A stretch of DNA of 22,980 nt, taken from NCBI GenBank assembly GCA_028719205.1, contig JAQUKH010000037.1:1-22980 (forward strand). The letters are read 5' to 3'. The notes under the pieces are model-generated. The model did not search any database, was not told the origin of the DNA, and worked only from the letters and a program-made list of their open reading frames with translations. The translations under genes were made by a program, and so were the position numbers. The stretch's first letter is position 1. Each line of letters starts with the position of its first letter. This document shows positions 7,433 to 15,778 of this stretch, one piece after another. The stretch comes from a bacterium (GTDB taxonomy: Bacteria > JACRDZ01 > JAQUKH01).

Positions 7433-9397
7433 ATGCGAATCGGAGTTTTCATCTGTCATTGCGGAACAAATATTTCAGGCGTAGTAGATGTAGTTAAGCT
7501 TGCTGAAAGTATATCTCATTACCCCGGCGTTGTAATATCTAAAGAAAATAAATATATGTGTTCGGATCCGGGACAAAACCTTATTAAGAGCGCTGTTAAA
7601 GAATATAACCTGGACCGTATCGTTGTCGCGTCATGTACACCTAAACTTCATGAAAATACATTTCGTGCCTGCCTGGAAGATTTGGGCTTAAATCCTTATA
7701 TGCTGGAGATAGCCAATATCCGCGAGCAGTGTTCCTGGGTGCATTCTGATAATCCTGAATTAGCTACTAAAAAGGCGGAAGACCTTATAAAAATGGCTAT
7801 CGCAAGGGTTCGTTTTGCTAAGGAACTTACTTGTTCAAAAGTTACTATTGAACGCAGGGCGCTGGTTATAGGAGGCGGAGTCGCAGGGATCCAATCCGCG
7901 CTTGATATTGCCAATGCCGGGTACCATGTCACTTTGGTTGAGCGGACACCGTCTATAGGCGGGCGCATGGCACAGCTTGATAAGACATTCCCGACATTGG
8001 ATTGTTCCGCCTGTATTCTTACTCCAAAGATGGTTGAGGCAAACCGGCATCATTTGATAAAGATCCTTACATATTCGGAGGTAGAAGAAGTATCCGGATT
8101 TGTTGGAAGTTTTGAGGTTACAATCAGAATGAAGTCACGTTCTGTTGAAATGAAAAAATGCACAGGCTGCGGGATGTGTCAGTCTAAGTGCCCGGTTAAA
8201 GTGGATAGTGAATTTGATGAAGGATTATCAAAACGGCGCGCAATCTATATGCCTTTTCCCCAGGCAGTGCCGAATATCCCGGTGATTGACCGCGCGAATT
8301 GCAGGTATTTTTTAGAAAAGAAATGCGGGGTTTGTAAAAAGGTATGTCCGTCAGACGCGATAGATTATGACCAGGAAGACACAATTCTAAAAGAAAAATT
8401 CGGGAGCATCACTATCGCGACAGGATTTGATCTTTTTGATCACAGCGCGTATGGCGAATATGGCTACGGGAAATTAAAAAATGTAATTACCTCTATCCAG
8501 TATGAACGGCTGGTCAATTCCTCCGGGCCTACCGGAGGGCATATTATCCGCCCTTCGGATGGAAAAGAAGCTAAAAAGGTCGCGTTTATTTCGTGCGTTG
8601 GTTCAAGGGATAATAAAATGGGAAAGCCTTATTGTTCCAAGGTATGTTGCATGTATACCGCGAAACACGCGCTGCTTTTAAAAGAACATGTGCCGGATGC
8701 CGAGGCATATATATTTTATATAGATATAAGGGCGGCCGGGAAAAATTATGAAGAATTTGTTTATCGCGTGCAGGAAAATTACCGCGTGAAATATATTCGT
8801 GGCAGGGTATCTAAGATATTTGAAGAAGGAGATAATCTTATTGTCAGAGGATTTGATACCCTTTCAGGGGAATCCATTGAAATGGAGTTTGATCTTGTTG
8901 TTTTGGCAGTAGGCGTAATTCCCCGCAAGGATTCGGATAGTTTTGCCAGAATGTTAAATATTTCGCTTGATGCTAACCATTTTGTGGGTGAATTGCATCC
9001 AAAGCTTGCCCCTGTTGAAAAAAATACTCCCGGAATATTTCTGAGCGGCAGCTGCCAGTATCCGCGGGACATTCCTGAATCTGTGGCAATGGCGGGAGCG
9101 GCTGCGGTAAAATCACTTTCTCTTTTCGCGAAAGAATTTTTAACATCAGAACCGATGATTTCCGAAGTGAATACTTCAATATGCACCGGTTGTTTGAATT
9201 GTAAAAATATCTGCCCATACCGGGCAATAAATGAAGAAGAAATTAAAGATTTGGACGGAAAGATACGAATAGTCGCAAAGGTGAATGAAACTATCTGCAG
9301 AGGTTGCGGGACATGCGTGGCGAGCTGTCCCTCGCAGTGTATTAATTTAAAAGGTGTCAGTAACGAGCAGATCTTAGCGGCAATAGAGGCACTTTAA
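7433..9397 (+). CDS. hdrA: Heterodisulfide reductase subunit A-like flavo-iron-sulfur protein
   Basis: HdrA, about 654 residues from ATG 7433; an in-frame GTG at 7412 exists, but the family start M-R-I-G-V-F-I-C-H-C-G and a GGGG-rich ribosome site (about 7416-7422) favour 7433. Order: N-terminal CxCG region (C9, C43, C68, C80, C100), FAD-binding GGGVAG (147-152), PTLDCSACILTPKM (187-200), ferredoxin-type motif CTGCGMCQSKC (243-253), a cysteine cluster at 290-305, CVGSR to CSKVCCMYTAKHA (388-412), and two C-terminal clusters, CTGCLNCKNIC (584-594) and CRGCGTCVASC (622-632). HdrA is the flavin-based electron-bifurcating centre of Hdr complexes. It is followed by an mvhD-type gene that usually delivers electrons to it. 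All expected domains are present. Confidence 0.95.
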   Translation: MRIGVFICHCGTNISGVVDVVKLAESISHYPGVVISKENKYMCSDPGQNLIKSAVKEYNLDRIVVASCTPKLHENTFRACLEDLGLNPYMLEIANIREQCSWVHSDNPELATKKAEDLIKMAIARVRFAKELTCSKVTIERRALVIGGGVAGIQSALDIANAGYHVTLVERTPSIGGRMAQLDKTFPTLDCSACILTPKMVEANRHHLIKILTYSEVEEVSGFVGSFEVTIRMKSRSVEMKKCTGCGMCQSKCPVKVDSEFDEGLSKRRAIYMPFPQAVPNIPVIDRANCRYFLEKKCGVCKKVCPSDAIDYDQEDTILKEKFGSITIATGFDLFDHSAYGEYGYGKLKNVITSIQYERLVNSSGPTGGHIIRPSDGKEAKKVAFISCVGSRDNKMGKPYCSKVCCMYTAKHALLLKEHVPDAEAYIFYIDIRAAGKNYEEFVYRVQENYRVKYIRGRVSKIFEEGDNLIVRGFDTLSGESIEMEFDLVVLAVGVIPRKDSDSFARMLNISLDANHFVGELHPKLAPVEKNTPGIFLSGSCQYPRDIPESVAMAGAAAVKSLSLFAKEFLTSEPMISEVNTSICTGCLNCKNICPYRAINEEEIKDLDGKIRIVAKVNETICRGCGTCVASCPSQCINLKGVSNEQILAAIEAL

Positions 9398-9442
9398 AAT
9401 AAGTTGTAAGTCAAATGTCACAAGTAAAAAGGTATGATAAAA

Positions 9443-9898
9443 ATGGATAATAATAATCAGCAAACCTGGGAACCAAAAATTTATGCGTTTTTATGTAACT
9501 GGTGCAGTTATGAAGGGGCGGACCTTGCCGGCGGGGGAAGGCGGATTTATCCGGCCAATGTCAGGATCATTCGTGTGCCTTGTTCAGGGCGTATTGACCC
9601 TGTTTTTATTCTGAAAAGTTTTGAACGCGGGGCTGATGGCGTTCTGGTTTCAGGCTGCCACCCGGGAGATTGCCATTATACGGAAGGAAATTATTTCGCG
9701 CGGCGCAAATTTGTCCTTGTGAAAAAGCTGCTGGAATATGTGGGAATTGAGCCTGAACGGTTTCAGGCCCGATGGATTTCTGCGTCAGAGGCAATAAAGT
9801 TTGTTGAAACTGTGAAAGAAATGACTGAAAATATAAGAAAACTAGGGCCGAATACAAAATTAGTGAAAAATATAAAAGAGGAGATAACATGTCAATAG
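9443..9898 (+). CDS. mvhD: MvhD/FlxD-type [2Fe-2S] electron-transfer subunit for HdrA
   Basis: About 151 residues from ATG 9443; an ATG at 9434 is in frame, but the AAGG ribosome site at 9429-9432 is well spaced only for 9443. MvhD family marks: [50 protein letters not shown] and GNYFARRK. These cysteines bind a [2Fe-2S] cluster passing electrons from a hydrogenase, formate dehydrogenase or flavin oxidoreductase to HdrA. No MvhA/G hydrogenase genes lie nearby, and flxC/B/A-like genes follow, so the likely role is FlxD, the adaptor between the NAD(P)H-oxidising Flx module and Hdr. Its stop overlaps the acs start by 10 bases. Confidence 0.92.
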   Translation: MDNNNQQTWEPKIYAFLCNWCSYEGADLAGGGRRIYPANVRIIRVPCSGRIDPVFILKSFERGADGVLVSGCHPGDCHYTEGNYFARRKFVLVKKLLEYVGIEPERFQARWISASEAIKFVETVKEMTENIRKLGPNTKLVKNIKEEITCQ

Positions 9899-11874
9899 AA
9901 TCCGGATTGAAAGAACAGAGAATATTTTATCCTCCTAAAAATATAAGCGAGAAGGCTTACATTAAAAGTTTAGGGGAGTATGAGAAACTTTATAAGGAAT
10001 CCGTGGATAATCCTGAAAAATTCTGGGGAGGCATGGCGGAAAAAAATCTTTCCTGGTTTAAAAAATGGGATAAGGTTTTAGAATATGATTTTTCGAATAT
10101 CGGCGAGATCGAAGGCCCATATGTGAAGTATTTCCAGGGCGGCAAGTTAAATGCTTCCTATAACTGTCTTGACAGGCATCTCAATTCATGGAAAAGGAAT
10201 AAGGCGGCGATCGTCTGGCAGGGGGACAAGGAAAATGAAAGGCGGACAATAACTTATCAGGAATTACATACACAGGTAAACAGGTTTGCCAATGTATTAA
10301 AAAAACACGGAGTGAAAAAAGGCGATGTGGTCGTAATTTATCTCCCGATGATAATTGAGCTGCCTGTTGCCATGCTCGCGTGCGCGAGGATCGGCGCGAT
10401 ACATTCGGTGGTTTTTTCCGCGTTCAGTTCATCCGCTTTACAAAACAGGATCATGGATTCAAGCGCGAGAATGGTTATTACGGCAGACGCCGGTTTCCAT
10501 GGAGGTAAGATCGTTGAGTTAAAAGAAAAGACAGATGAGGCGCTGGAAAAGTGTAAATGTGTTGATAAGGTTATTGTTTTTAACCGTGGCAATACAAAAG
10601 TTAATATGCAAAACGACAGAGACTTTTGGTGGAATAGTGAAATGAATTCTCCGGACATTAAAAATTTTTGCGACCCTGTGAAAATGGATTCAGAGGACCC
10701 TCTTTTTATATTATATACAAGCGGAAGCACCGGGAAACCTAAAGGTGTTCTGCATACAACAGCGGGATATTTGCTTTACGCGAATCTTACTTTCAGATTA
10801 ATATTTGACGTAAAGGATGAGGACATATTCTGGTGTACTGCGGATATAGGATGGGTTACAGGGCATTCTTACATTGTCTATGGCCCATTGTCAAATGGAG
10901 CTACCGCGCTAATGTTCGAGGGTATTCCAACTTACCCCGAGGCGGACAGGTTCTGGAAGATAATAGAGGATTATAAAGTAAATATTTTCTATACCGCTCC
11001 CACGGCAATAAGGGCTTTGATGCGGTTTGGTGAAGAATTACCCGATAAACACGACCTGTCAAGCTTGAGGATCCTTGGTTCAGTCGGCGAACCGATCAAT
11101 CCGGAAGCATGGATGTGGTATTACCGTGTTATTGGAAAAGAGAAATGTCCAATAATGGATACATGGTGGCAAACGGAGACAGGCGGGATATTGATCACCG
11201 CGCTTCCAGGGGCTATACCTACAAAACCGGGATCCGCGTCGAAGCCGTTTTTTGGTGTTGAGCCGGAGGTTTTACGGGAAGACGGGACACTAGCGGACAA
11301 AAATGAGGGAAGCCATCTGGTCATTAAAAAACCCTGGCCCGGAATGATACGCGGGGTTTACGGGGATAAAAAAAATGAGCTTATAAAAAAAGTATATTTT
11401 TCCAAATTTCCAGGTAAATATCTGACCGGTGACGGATGTCACGTGGATGAAGATGGATTTTATTGGCTTTTAGGCAGGATTGATGATGTTATGAACGTTT
11501 CAGGGCATCGTTTTGGAACTGCCGAGATCGAAAGTGCGCTTGTTTCAAACGAAAAAGTCGCGGAAGCCGCGGTTGTGGGTTATCCCCATGACATTAAGGG
11601 CCAGGGAATTTATTGCTTTGTAACATTAAAGAAAGGAATTGTCCCTTCAGATGCGCTAAAAAAGGAATTAACGGGCCATGTCAGGGTTCAAATAAGTCCG
11701 GTTGCCACACCGGATAAGATCCAGTTTACTGACGCGCTTCCTAAAACCCGTTCGGGTAAAATTATGCGGAGGATCTTGCGGAAGATCGCGGAGGGAGATA
11801 TTGAGTCGATAGGTGATACTTCAACTTTAGCGGATCCGTCAGTAGTGGATTCATTAGTTAAAGGTAAACAATAA
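9889..11874 (+). CDS. acs: Acetyl-CoA synthetase, AMP-forming
   Basis: A 661-residue adenylate-forming enzyme of normal Acs length, with a ribosome site (AGAGGAG) before ATG 9889. Motifs: the ATP-binding P-loop [15 protein letters not shown] (276-290), the WWQTETGG core motif, [20 protein letters not shown], the hinge [20 protein letters not shown], and the C-terminal [11 protein letters not shown] whose lysine is the usual regulatory acetylation site. The reaction is acetate + ATP + CoA to acetyl-CoA + AMP + PPi; close propionyl- or acyl-CoA synthetases cannot be wholly excluded. Its first 10 bases overlap mvhD, placing it firmly inside the hdr-flx operon. That is unusual for acs and suggests acetate or acetyl-CoA turnover is tied to the bifurcating complex (inference). 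Confidence 0.93.
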   Translation: MSIESGLKEQRIFYPPKNISEKAYIKSLGEYEKLYKESVDNPEKFWGGMAEKNLSWFKKWDKVLEYDFSNIGEIEGPYVKYFQGGKLNASYNCLDRHLNSWKRNKAAIVWQGDKENERRTITYQELHTQVNRFANVLKKHGVKKGDVVVIYLPMIIELPVAMLACARIGAIHSVVFSAFSSSALQNRIMDSSARMVITADAGFHGGKIVELKEKTDEALEKCKCVDKVIVFNRGNTKVNMQNDRDFWWNSEMNSPDIKNFCDPVKMDSEDPLFILYTSGSTGKPKGVLHTTAGYLLYANLTFRLIFDVKDEDIFWCTADIGWVTGHSYIVYGPLSNGATALMFEGIPTYPEADRFWKIIEDYKVNIFYTAPTAIRALMRFGEELPDKHDLSSLRILGSVGEPINPEAWMWYYRVIGKEKCPIMDTWWQTETGGILITALPGAIPTKPGSASKPFFGVEPEVLREDGTLADKNEGSHLVIKKPWPGMIRGVYGDKKNELIKKVYFSKFPGKYLTGDGCHVDEDGFYWLLGRIDDVMNVSGHRFGTAEIESALVSNEKVAEAAVVGYPHDIKGQGIYCFVTLKKGIVPSDALKKELTGHVRVQISPVATPDKIQFTDALPKTRSGKIMRRILRKIAEGDIESIGDTSTLADPSVVDSLVKGKQ

Positions 11875-11897
11875 AAATAAAACAGATATAAAAAATT

Positions 11898-12797
11898 ATG
11901 GATATTAACTCTGAATTGCAAAAAAAAGTTTATAAGCTTTTTGAGGAAGGCACAATCAAAAGGTTTATTGGTTACGAAAAAGGGTCGCTTCCCTACAAAA
12001 CAAGGCCATGTATTATAACTAAAAAGGAAGACGTAAACCGGTTGATATTTGACCAGTTTTGTGTCAATAATCTTTCCATTTACCTTCGAGGAGACCTTGA
12101 GAAGACCGGAATTCTGGCCAATATGTGCACACTGAAGTCAATTGTCGCGTTACTGCAGGGCAATCAGGTCAAACCGGAAAATCTTTATATCCTGGCGGTG
12201 AATTGCCCGGGGATGGTTGATCCTGATAAAGCTGAGTTGAGCAGCTTGCCTGCTCAAACGAAACTTATGCCCTTTGGGTATAAAAATTTATATGATAAAT
12301 GCAAGGCCTGTCATCATGAACTTCCGAAGATTTATCAGGACCTGATCGGTGAAGAAATTTCTGTCGCCTGTGAACCGGTTGATGAGTATGCCTTTATCAA
12401 GGATATGGAAAAACTTACTCAGGATGAGCGGTGGAAATTCTGGGAAAAGCAATTCAGCAAATGTATCCGTTGTTACGCGTGCAGGAATGTGTGCCCGATA
12501 TGTTATTGCAAAGAATGCATGGTTGATAAAGCAAATCCACAGTGGGTCAGCAAGTTGAATCAATCTTCGACCAATGAATATTATAATCTTATGCGTGTGA
12601 TACATGTGATGGGCCGGTGTACCGATTGCGGCGAATGTGAAAGGGTTTGCCCTGTGAAAATACCTTACCGCAAATTGATCAAAAAAATGGAAAAGGAAAT
12701 AAAAGAATTATACGGCTATGTTCCGGGTAAAGACCCGAAAGAATTGCCTCCGCTATCGACATTTAAGGAAGAAGATCCGGAGAAAGGGATAAAATAG
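11898..12797 (+). CDS. flxC: FlxC-like 2[4Fe-4S] iron-sulfur protein (FdhB-type)
   Basis: A 299-residue iron-sulfur protein related to the FdhB/HdrF-type proteins often beside hdr genes. The N-terminal 160 residues contain scattered cysteines (C38, C55, C77, C103, C135xxC138, C158). The C-terminal half carries two [4Fe-4S] motifs, C189/192/195/199 (CIRCYACRNVC) and C241/244/247/251 (CTDCGECERVC), plus an extra CPICYCKEC run. Between them is a loop ending in YYNLMRVIHVMGRC. Order in the cluster (hdrCBA, flxD, acs, flxC, flxB, flxA) follows published hdr-flx arrangements, so the flxC label is by position and type rather than close similarity. It likely relays electrons inside the Flx module. 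Confidence 0.75.
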   Translation: MDINSELQKKVYKLFEEGTIKRFIGYEKGSLPYKTRPCIITKKEDVNRLIFDQFCVNNLSIYLRGDLEKTGILANMCTLKSIVALLQGNQVKPENLYILAVNCPGMVDPDKAELSSLPAQTKLMPFGYKNLYDKCKACHHELPKIYQDLIGEEISVACEPVDEYAFIKDMEKLTQDERWKFWEKQFSKCIRCYACRNVCPICYCKECMVDKANPQWVSKLNQSSTNEYYNLMRVIHVMGRCTDCGECERVCPVKIPYRKLIKKMEKEIKELYGYVPGKDPKELPPLSTFKEEDPEKGIK

Positions 12798-12806
12798 TTG
12801 AAGATG

Positions 12807-12893
12807 GTAACAAGTAACTATGTCACAAAGTCACCAGCAAGGAGAAAAAAATCGTTCTTTTACTTGTGACGTTGTAACTGGTGCGCTTGTGAC
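12807..12893. repeat. Imperfect inverted repeats in the flxC-flxB gap
   Basis: The 114-base gap between the flxC-like and flxB-like genes is built from short repeated words of GTAAC, GTCAC and ACAAGT. A 16-base arm at 12822-12837 pairs with 12878-12893 with 13 of 16 positions matching. A further word at 12858-12870 (TTTTACTTGTGAC) is the exact reverse complement of 9417-9429 in the hdrA-mvhD gap. This looks like a degenerate dispersed repeat with fold-back ability, possibly an mRNA-processing or attenuation element inside the operon. Confidence 0.55.
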
Positions 12894-12911
12894 TTTTAAA
12901 CGGGAGAAGTA

Positions 12912-13925
12912 GTGGAGAAAATAGTAAATTTAAGTAGATTAATAGAAGAATTGGTAAAGGAATACGACGTCTTTGCTCCTGTGGGTGATGATAATTTCAG
13001 TCAATTCAGCCCGATAAAAAATTTAGGCGAGGCTAATCTGGATCTGATAAATACCACAAAGCCGTTAAAAAACCTTTTTTTGCCGCAAAGCGAAAAACTT
13101 TTTTCGGTTGACGGCGCGAAGGAAAATATTACTCTTGAACCAAAAAAGAATATTAACAATAAACGTATAATTTTGGGCGCGAAGGCCTGTGAAGTAAAAG
13201 GGATAGAATTATTAACAAAAGTTTATACGGGCGGGACATTGCCTGATGAATTATTTGAGGAACGGAGAAAAAACACGATTATTATCGGGCTTAGCTGTCT
13301 GGAACCACGGGATACATGTTTTTGCGCGGCGCTGGGAGTGAATCCTTTTGAAGAAAAAGGCATGGATCTGGTGCTTACAAAAATAAACGGCAAATTTGTA
13401 ATGAAATCATTAAATCAGAAAGGTGAAGAATTTTTTAAGAAATATCCTGATGTTTTCAGTGAAATAAATAAAGAAGACCTGGAGAAAAGAGATAAGCTTA
13501 AAGAGTCCGTGTTAAAGAAACAAAATTTATCATTGGATCTTAAAGAAATAAAAGAGAAACTGGACAAAGAGGTTGATAATCCTTTATGGGAAGAGATCAG
13601 CCAAAGATGTATCAATTGCGGGATATGCACATATCTTTGTCCGACATGCCAGTGTTTTGATATCCATGATGAAGCAGGAAAGGGCCAGGCCCTGTGCAGG
13701 TTCCGTACCTGGGATAGCTGTATGTTCCCGGATTTTACGCTTATGGCCGGCGGCCATAATCCTCGGGGCAAAAAAAAGGCAAGGATCAGACAGCGTTTCA
13801 TGCACAAATTTTCATATTTTATAGATAATTTTTACGAACCGGGATGCACCGGCTGCGGCCGTTGTATAAAATTCTGCCCGGTGAATGTTGATATTTTGGA
13901 GATATTGAAAAAAGTTAAGGATTAG
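12912..13925 (+). CDS. flxB: FlxB-like 2[4Fe-4S] iron-sulfur protein (AsrA-type)
   Basis: A 337-residue protein starting with GTG 12912 behind a GGGAG ribosome site. Residues 1-210 form the domain seen in sulfite-reductase subunit A and FlxB-type proteins, with GAKACEVKGIELL (89-101) and the cysteine-rich LSCLEPRDTCFC (127-138). Residues 230-337 hold two ferredoxin clusters, C233/236/239/243 (CINCGICTYLC) and C312/315/318/322 (CTGCGRCIKFC), separated by the characteristic CRFRTWDSCMFPDFTLMAGG. Automated pipelines may call it AsrA, but no AsrC siroheme subunit is present and the hdr context favours FlxB. Its natural partner flxA is not next to it: two unrelated genes intervene. Confidence 0.82.
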   Translation: MEKIVNLSRLIEELVKEYDVFAPVGDDNFSQFSPIKNLGEANLDLINTTKPLKNLFLPQSEKLFSVDGAKENITLEPKKNINNKRIILGAKACEVKGIELLTKVYTGGTLPDELFEERRKNTIIIGLSCLEPRDTCFCAALGVNPFEEKGMDLVLTKINGKFVMKSLNQKGEEFFKKYPDVFSEINKEDLEKRDKLKESVLKKQNLSLDLKEIKEKLDKEVDNPLWEEISQRCINCGICTYLCPTCQCFDIHDEAGKGQALCRFRTWDSCMFPDFTLMAGGHNPRGKKKARIRQRFMHKFSYFIDNFYEPGCTGCGRCIKFCPVNVDILEILKKVKD

Positions 13926-13930
13926 TTTTT

Positions 13931-15778
13931 ATGAAAGAAATGCCAACATATTATTATGAAATACAGCCTGCGGGTAATTTTGATAACTATGCTTTTGAAA
14001 AAAAAGGAACTTTAGGTAAGCTATCGTTAATAAATTTATTTGTTGGTGCGAATAATACAGGGAAAAGCCGCTTTTTAAGAAATATTTTTAATAATGAATT
14101 TATGTTTAACACAAATAATTTTAACGCAACAACATATAATAATTATCTTAAAAAAATAAAAATAGATATTAAGGAATCTTCATTTATAGGACGTGTTAGA
14201 GTTAATGGAGCAGAATTTAGAGGCATATTAGATATAAATTATTTTGATGGTTGTCATGAATATAAAAATGAAATATTTCCGCCTGATATGGGGGAAGTTA
14301 AAAGACTGAAAAGTTTATTGGAAGAATTGAAAAAAGCATATGGTCTTGAAGATGCTAAAAGACCTGAGGATAAAATTAATGATGCACATAATTTTGCAGA
14401 GAAATGCTTAAATGAACTAAATATATTCGAATTTGAATATAAAAAGCGTTTTTATGTTCCAGTGCTTCGTGGGATGCGTCCATTAACTTCTAGTTTTAAT
14501 GATAATTTATATGAAAATCGTACGCGTGTCGATTATTTTGATAAAGATAATCCCTTAAACAATGTAGAAGGGCATGCTAAGGTAATTTTTACTGGATTAG
14601 ACCTTTTTGCAATTTTAAAAGATAAATTACTTGGTGAACCACAAGATAGAGAAGCAGTATATAACTTTCAAGAATTTTTAAAAGAGAAATTTTTTAACAA
14701 TAAAACCATTACTTTAATACCAAGAGAAAAAGATAATGTCGTTCATGTCAAAATTGGGAATGATGTGCAACTGCCAATTTACAACTTAGGTGACGGTCTA
14801 CAGAATTTGATCATAATTACTTTTAATATGTTCATGGAAAAAGAAAAATGTCTTTTCTTTTTAGAAGAACCTGAATTATATATGCATCCCGGTTTTCAAA
14901 GAATTTTTCTTGAAGTATTATCTTCACCTCAATTGAATCATCATCAATATTTTATTACAACTCATTCAAACCATTTATTAGATATGACGCTTGATTTTGA
15001 AAATATGTCTGTGTTTTTATTTAGAAAAAAAGGGGAAGGGAAAGAGGCAAAGTTTTTGATAAATCAGGTGTCTTCGCGTGAAAGAAATACGCTTAAAGAA
15101 CTTGGTGTCCAAAATTCGTCAGTATTTTTAAGCAATGCCACAATATGGGTTGAGGGGATTACAGACAGACTGTATTTAAGAAAATATATGGATAAATTTA
15201 AAAAGGAAATAGCAAGTAGTGATAAAGAATATTTAGAAAAAATTAAGAATTTCAAAGAAGATTATCATTATTCTTTTGTCGAGTATCAAGGTTCAAATAT
15301 CACACATTGGACATTCGATGGAGAAGAACAAGATAAAATAGATGTAAATAGTTTATGCGCTCAATGTTTTTTGATTGCGGATGGTGATATTGAAGAAAAA
15401 GGTACACGCAAAGCAAATTTGGGAATTGCACTAGGTGACAGATTCGAAATACTAAAATGCAAAGAAATTGAAAATCTTATACCTGAAGAAATTGTTAGGG
15501 TAGTTGCAGGCAATAAATTAAAAGGTGAAAAGGCTGATTTAAATTTAATTAAATATGAAGAATATTCCAAGCCAAATGAACCTTTAGGAGATTATCTTAA
15601 TTCCAAACTAAAGACAGACAAATTTGCTGAAGAAACAGGAACTATTAAAAATAAAGGGAATTTTTGTGAAAAAACAATTTCTCTTATGGATAATACAGAA
15701 TGGGCTTTAACCCCTGAATTAAAAGCAATTTGCAAAAAAATTTATGATCATATTTTTGAATGGAATAATGTTTTATGA
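13931..15778 (+). CDS. OLD-family ATP-dependent nuclease (ABC-type ATPase plus TOPRIM)
   Basis: A 615-residue protein. N-terminal ABC/SMC-like ATPase: Walker A GANNTGKS (39-46), signature-like YNLGDGLQNL (284-293), Walker B CLFFLEEPELYMHP (307-320) and H-loop ITTHSNHLLD (342-351). C-terminal TOPRIM: glutamate motif WVEGITDRLYL (406-416), DxD motif IADGD (482-486) and the OLD-typical KCKEIENLIPEE (509-520). The catalytic residues all look present, so it should be an active ATP-regulated nuclease. OLD proteins of this layout include GajA of the Gabija antiphage system, but no GajB (UvrD-like) gene is adjacent. Start ATG 13931 uses AAGGA at 13917-13921, inside the end of flxB. Base content is visibly AT-rich compared with hdr genes (only 9 G/C in bases 14101-14160), suggesting horizontal gain. 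It overlaps the next gene by 4 bases. Confidence 0.9.
   Translation: MKEMPTYYYEIQPAGNFDNYAFEKKGTLGKLSLINLFVGANNTGKSRFLRNIFNNEFMFNTNNFNATTYNNYLKKIKIDIKESSFIGRVRVNGAEFRGILDINYFDGCHEYKNEIFPPDMGEVKRLKSLLEELKKAYGLEDAKRPEDKINDAHNFAEKCLNELNIFEFEYKKRFYVPVLRGMRPLTSSFNDNLYENRTRVDYFDKDNPLNNVEGHAKVIFTGLDLFAILKDKLLGEPQDREAVYNFQEFLKEKFFNNKTITLIPREKDNVVHVKIGNDVQLPIYNLGDGLQNLIIITFNMFMEKEKCLFFLEEPELYMHPGFQRIFLEVLSSPQLNHHQYFITTHSNHLLDMTLDFENMSVFLFRKKGEGKEAKFLINQVSSRERNTLKELGVQNSSVFLSNATIWVEGITDRLYLRKYMDKFKKEIASSDKEYLEKIKNFKEDYHYSFVEYQGSNITHWTFDGEEQDKIDVNSLCAQCFLIADGDIEEKGTRKANLGIALGDRFEILKCKEIENLIPEEIVRVVAGNKLKGEKADLNLIKYEEYSKPNEPLGDYLNSKLKTDKFAEETGTIKNKGNFCEKTISLMDNTEWALTPELKAICKKIYDHIFEWNNVL

Noticed and set aside
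12807-12893. CRISPR array
   Set aside because: The repeated words are short, irregular and without equal-length spacers; no cas gene is present.
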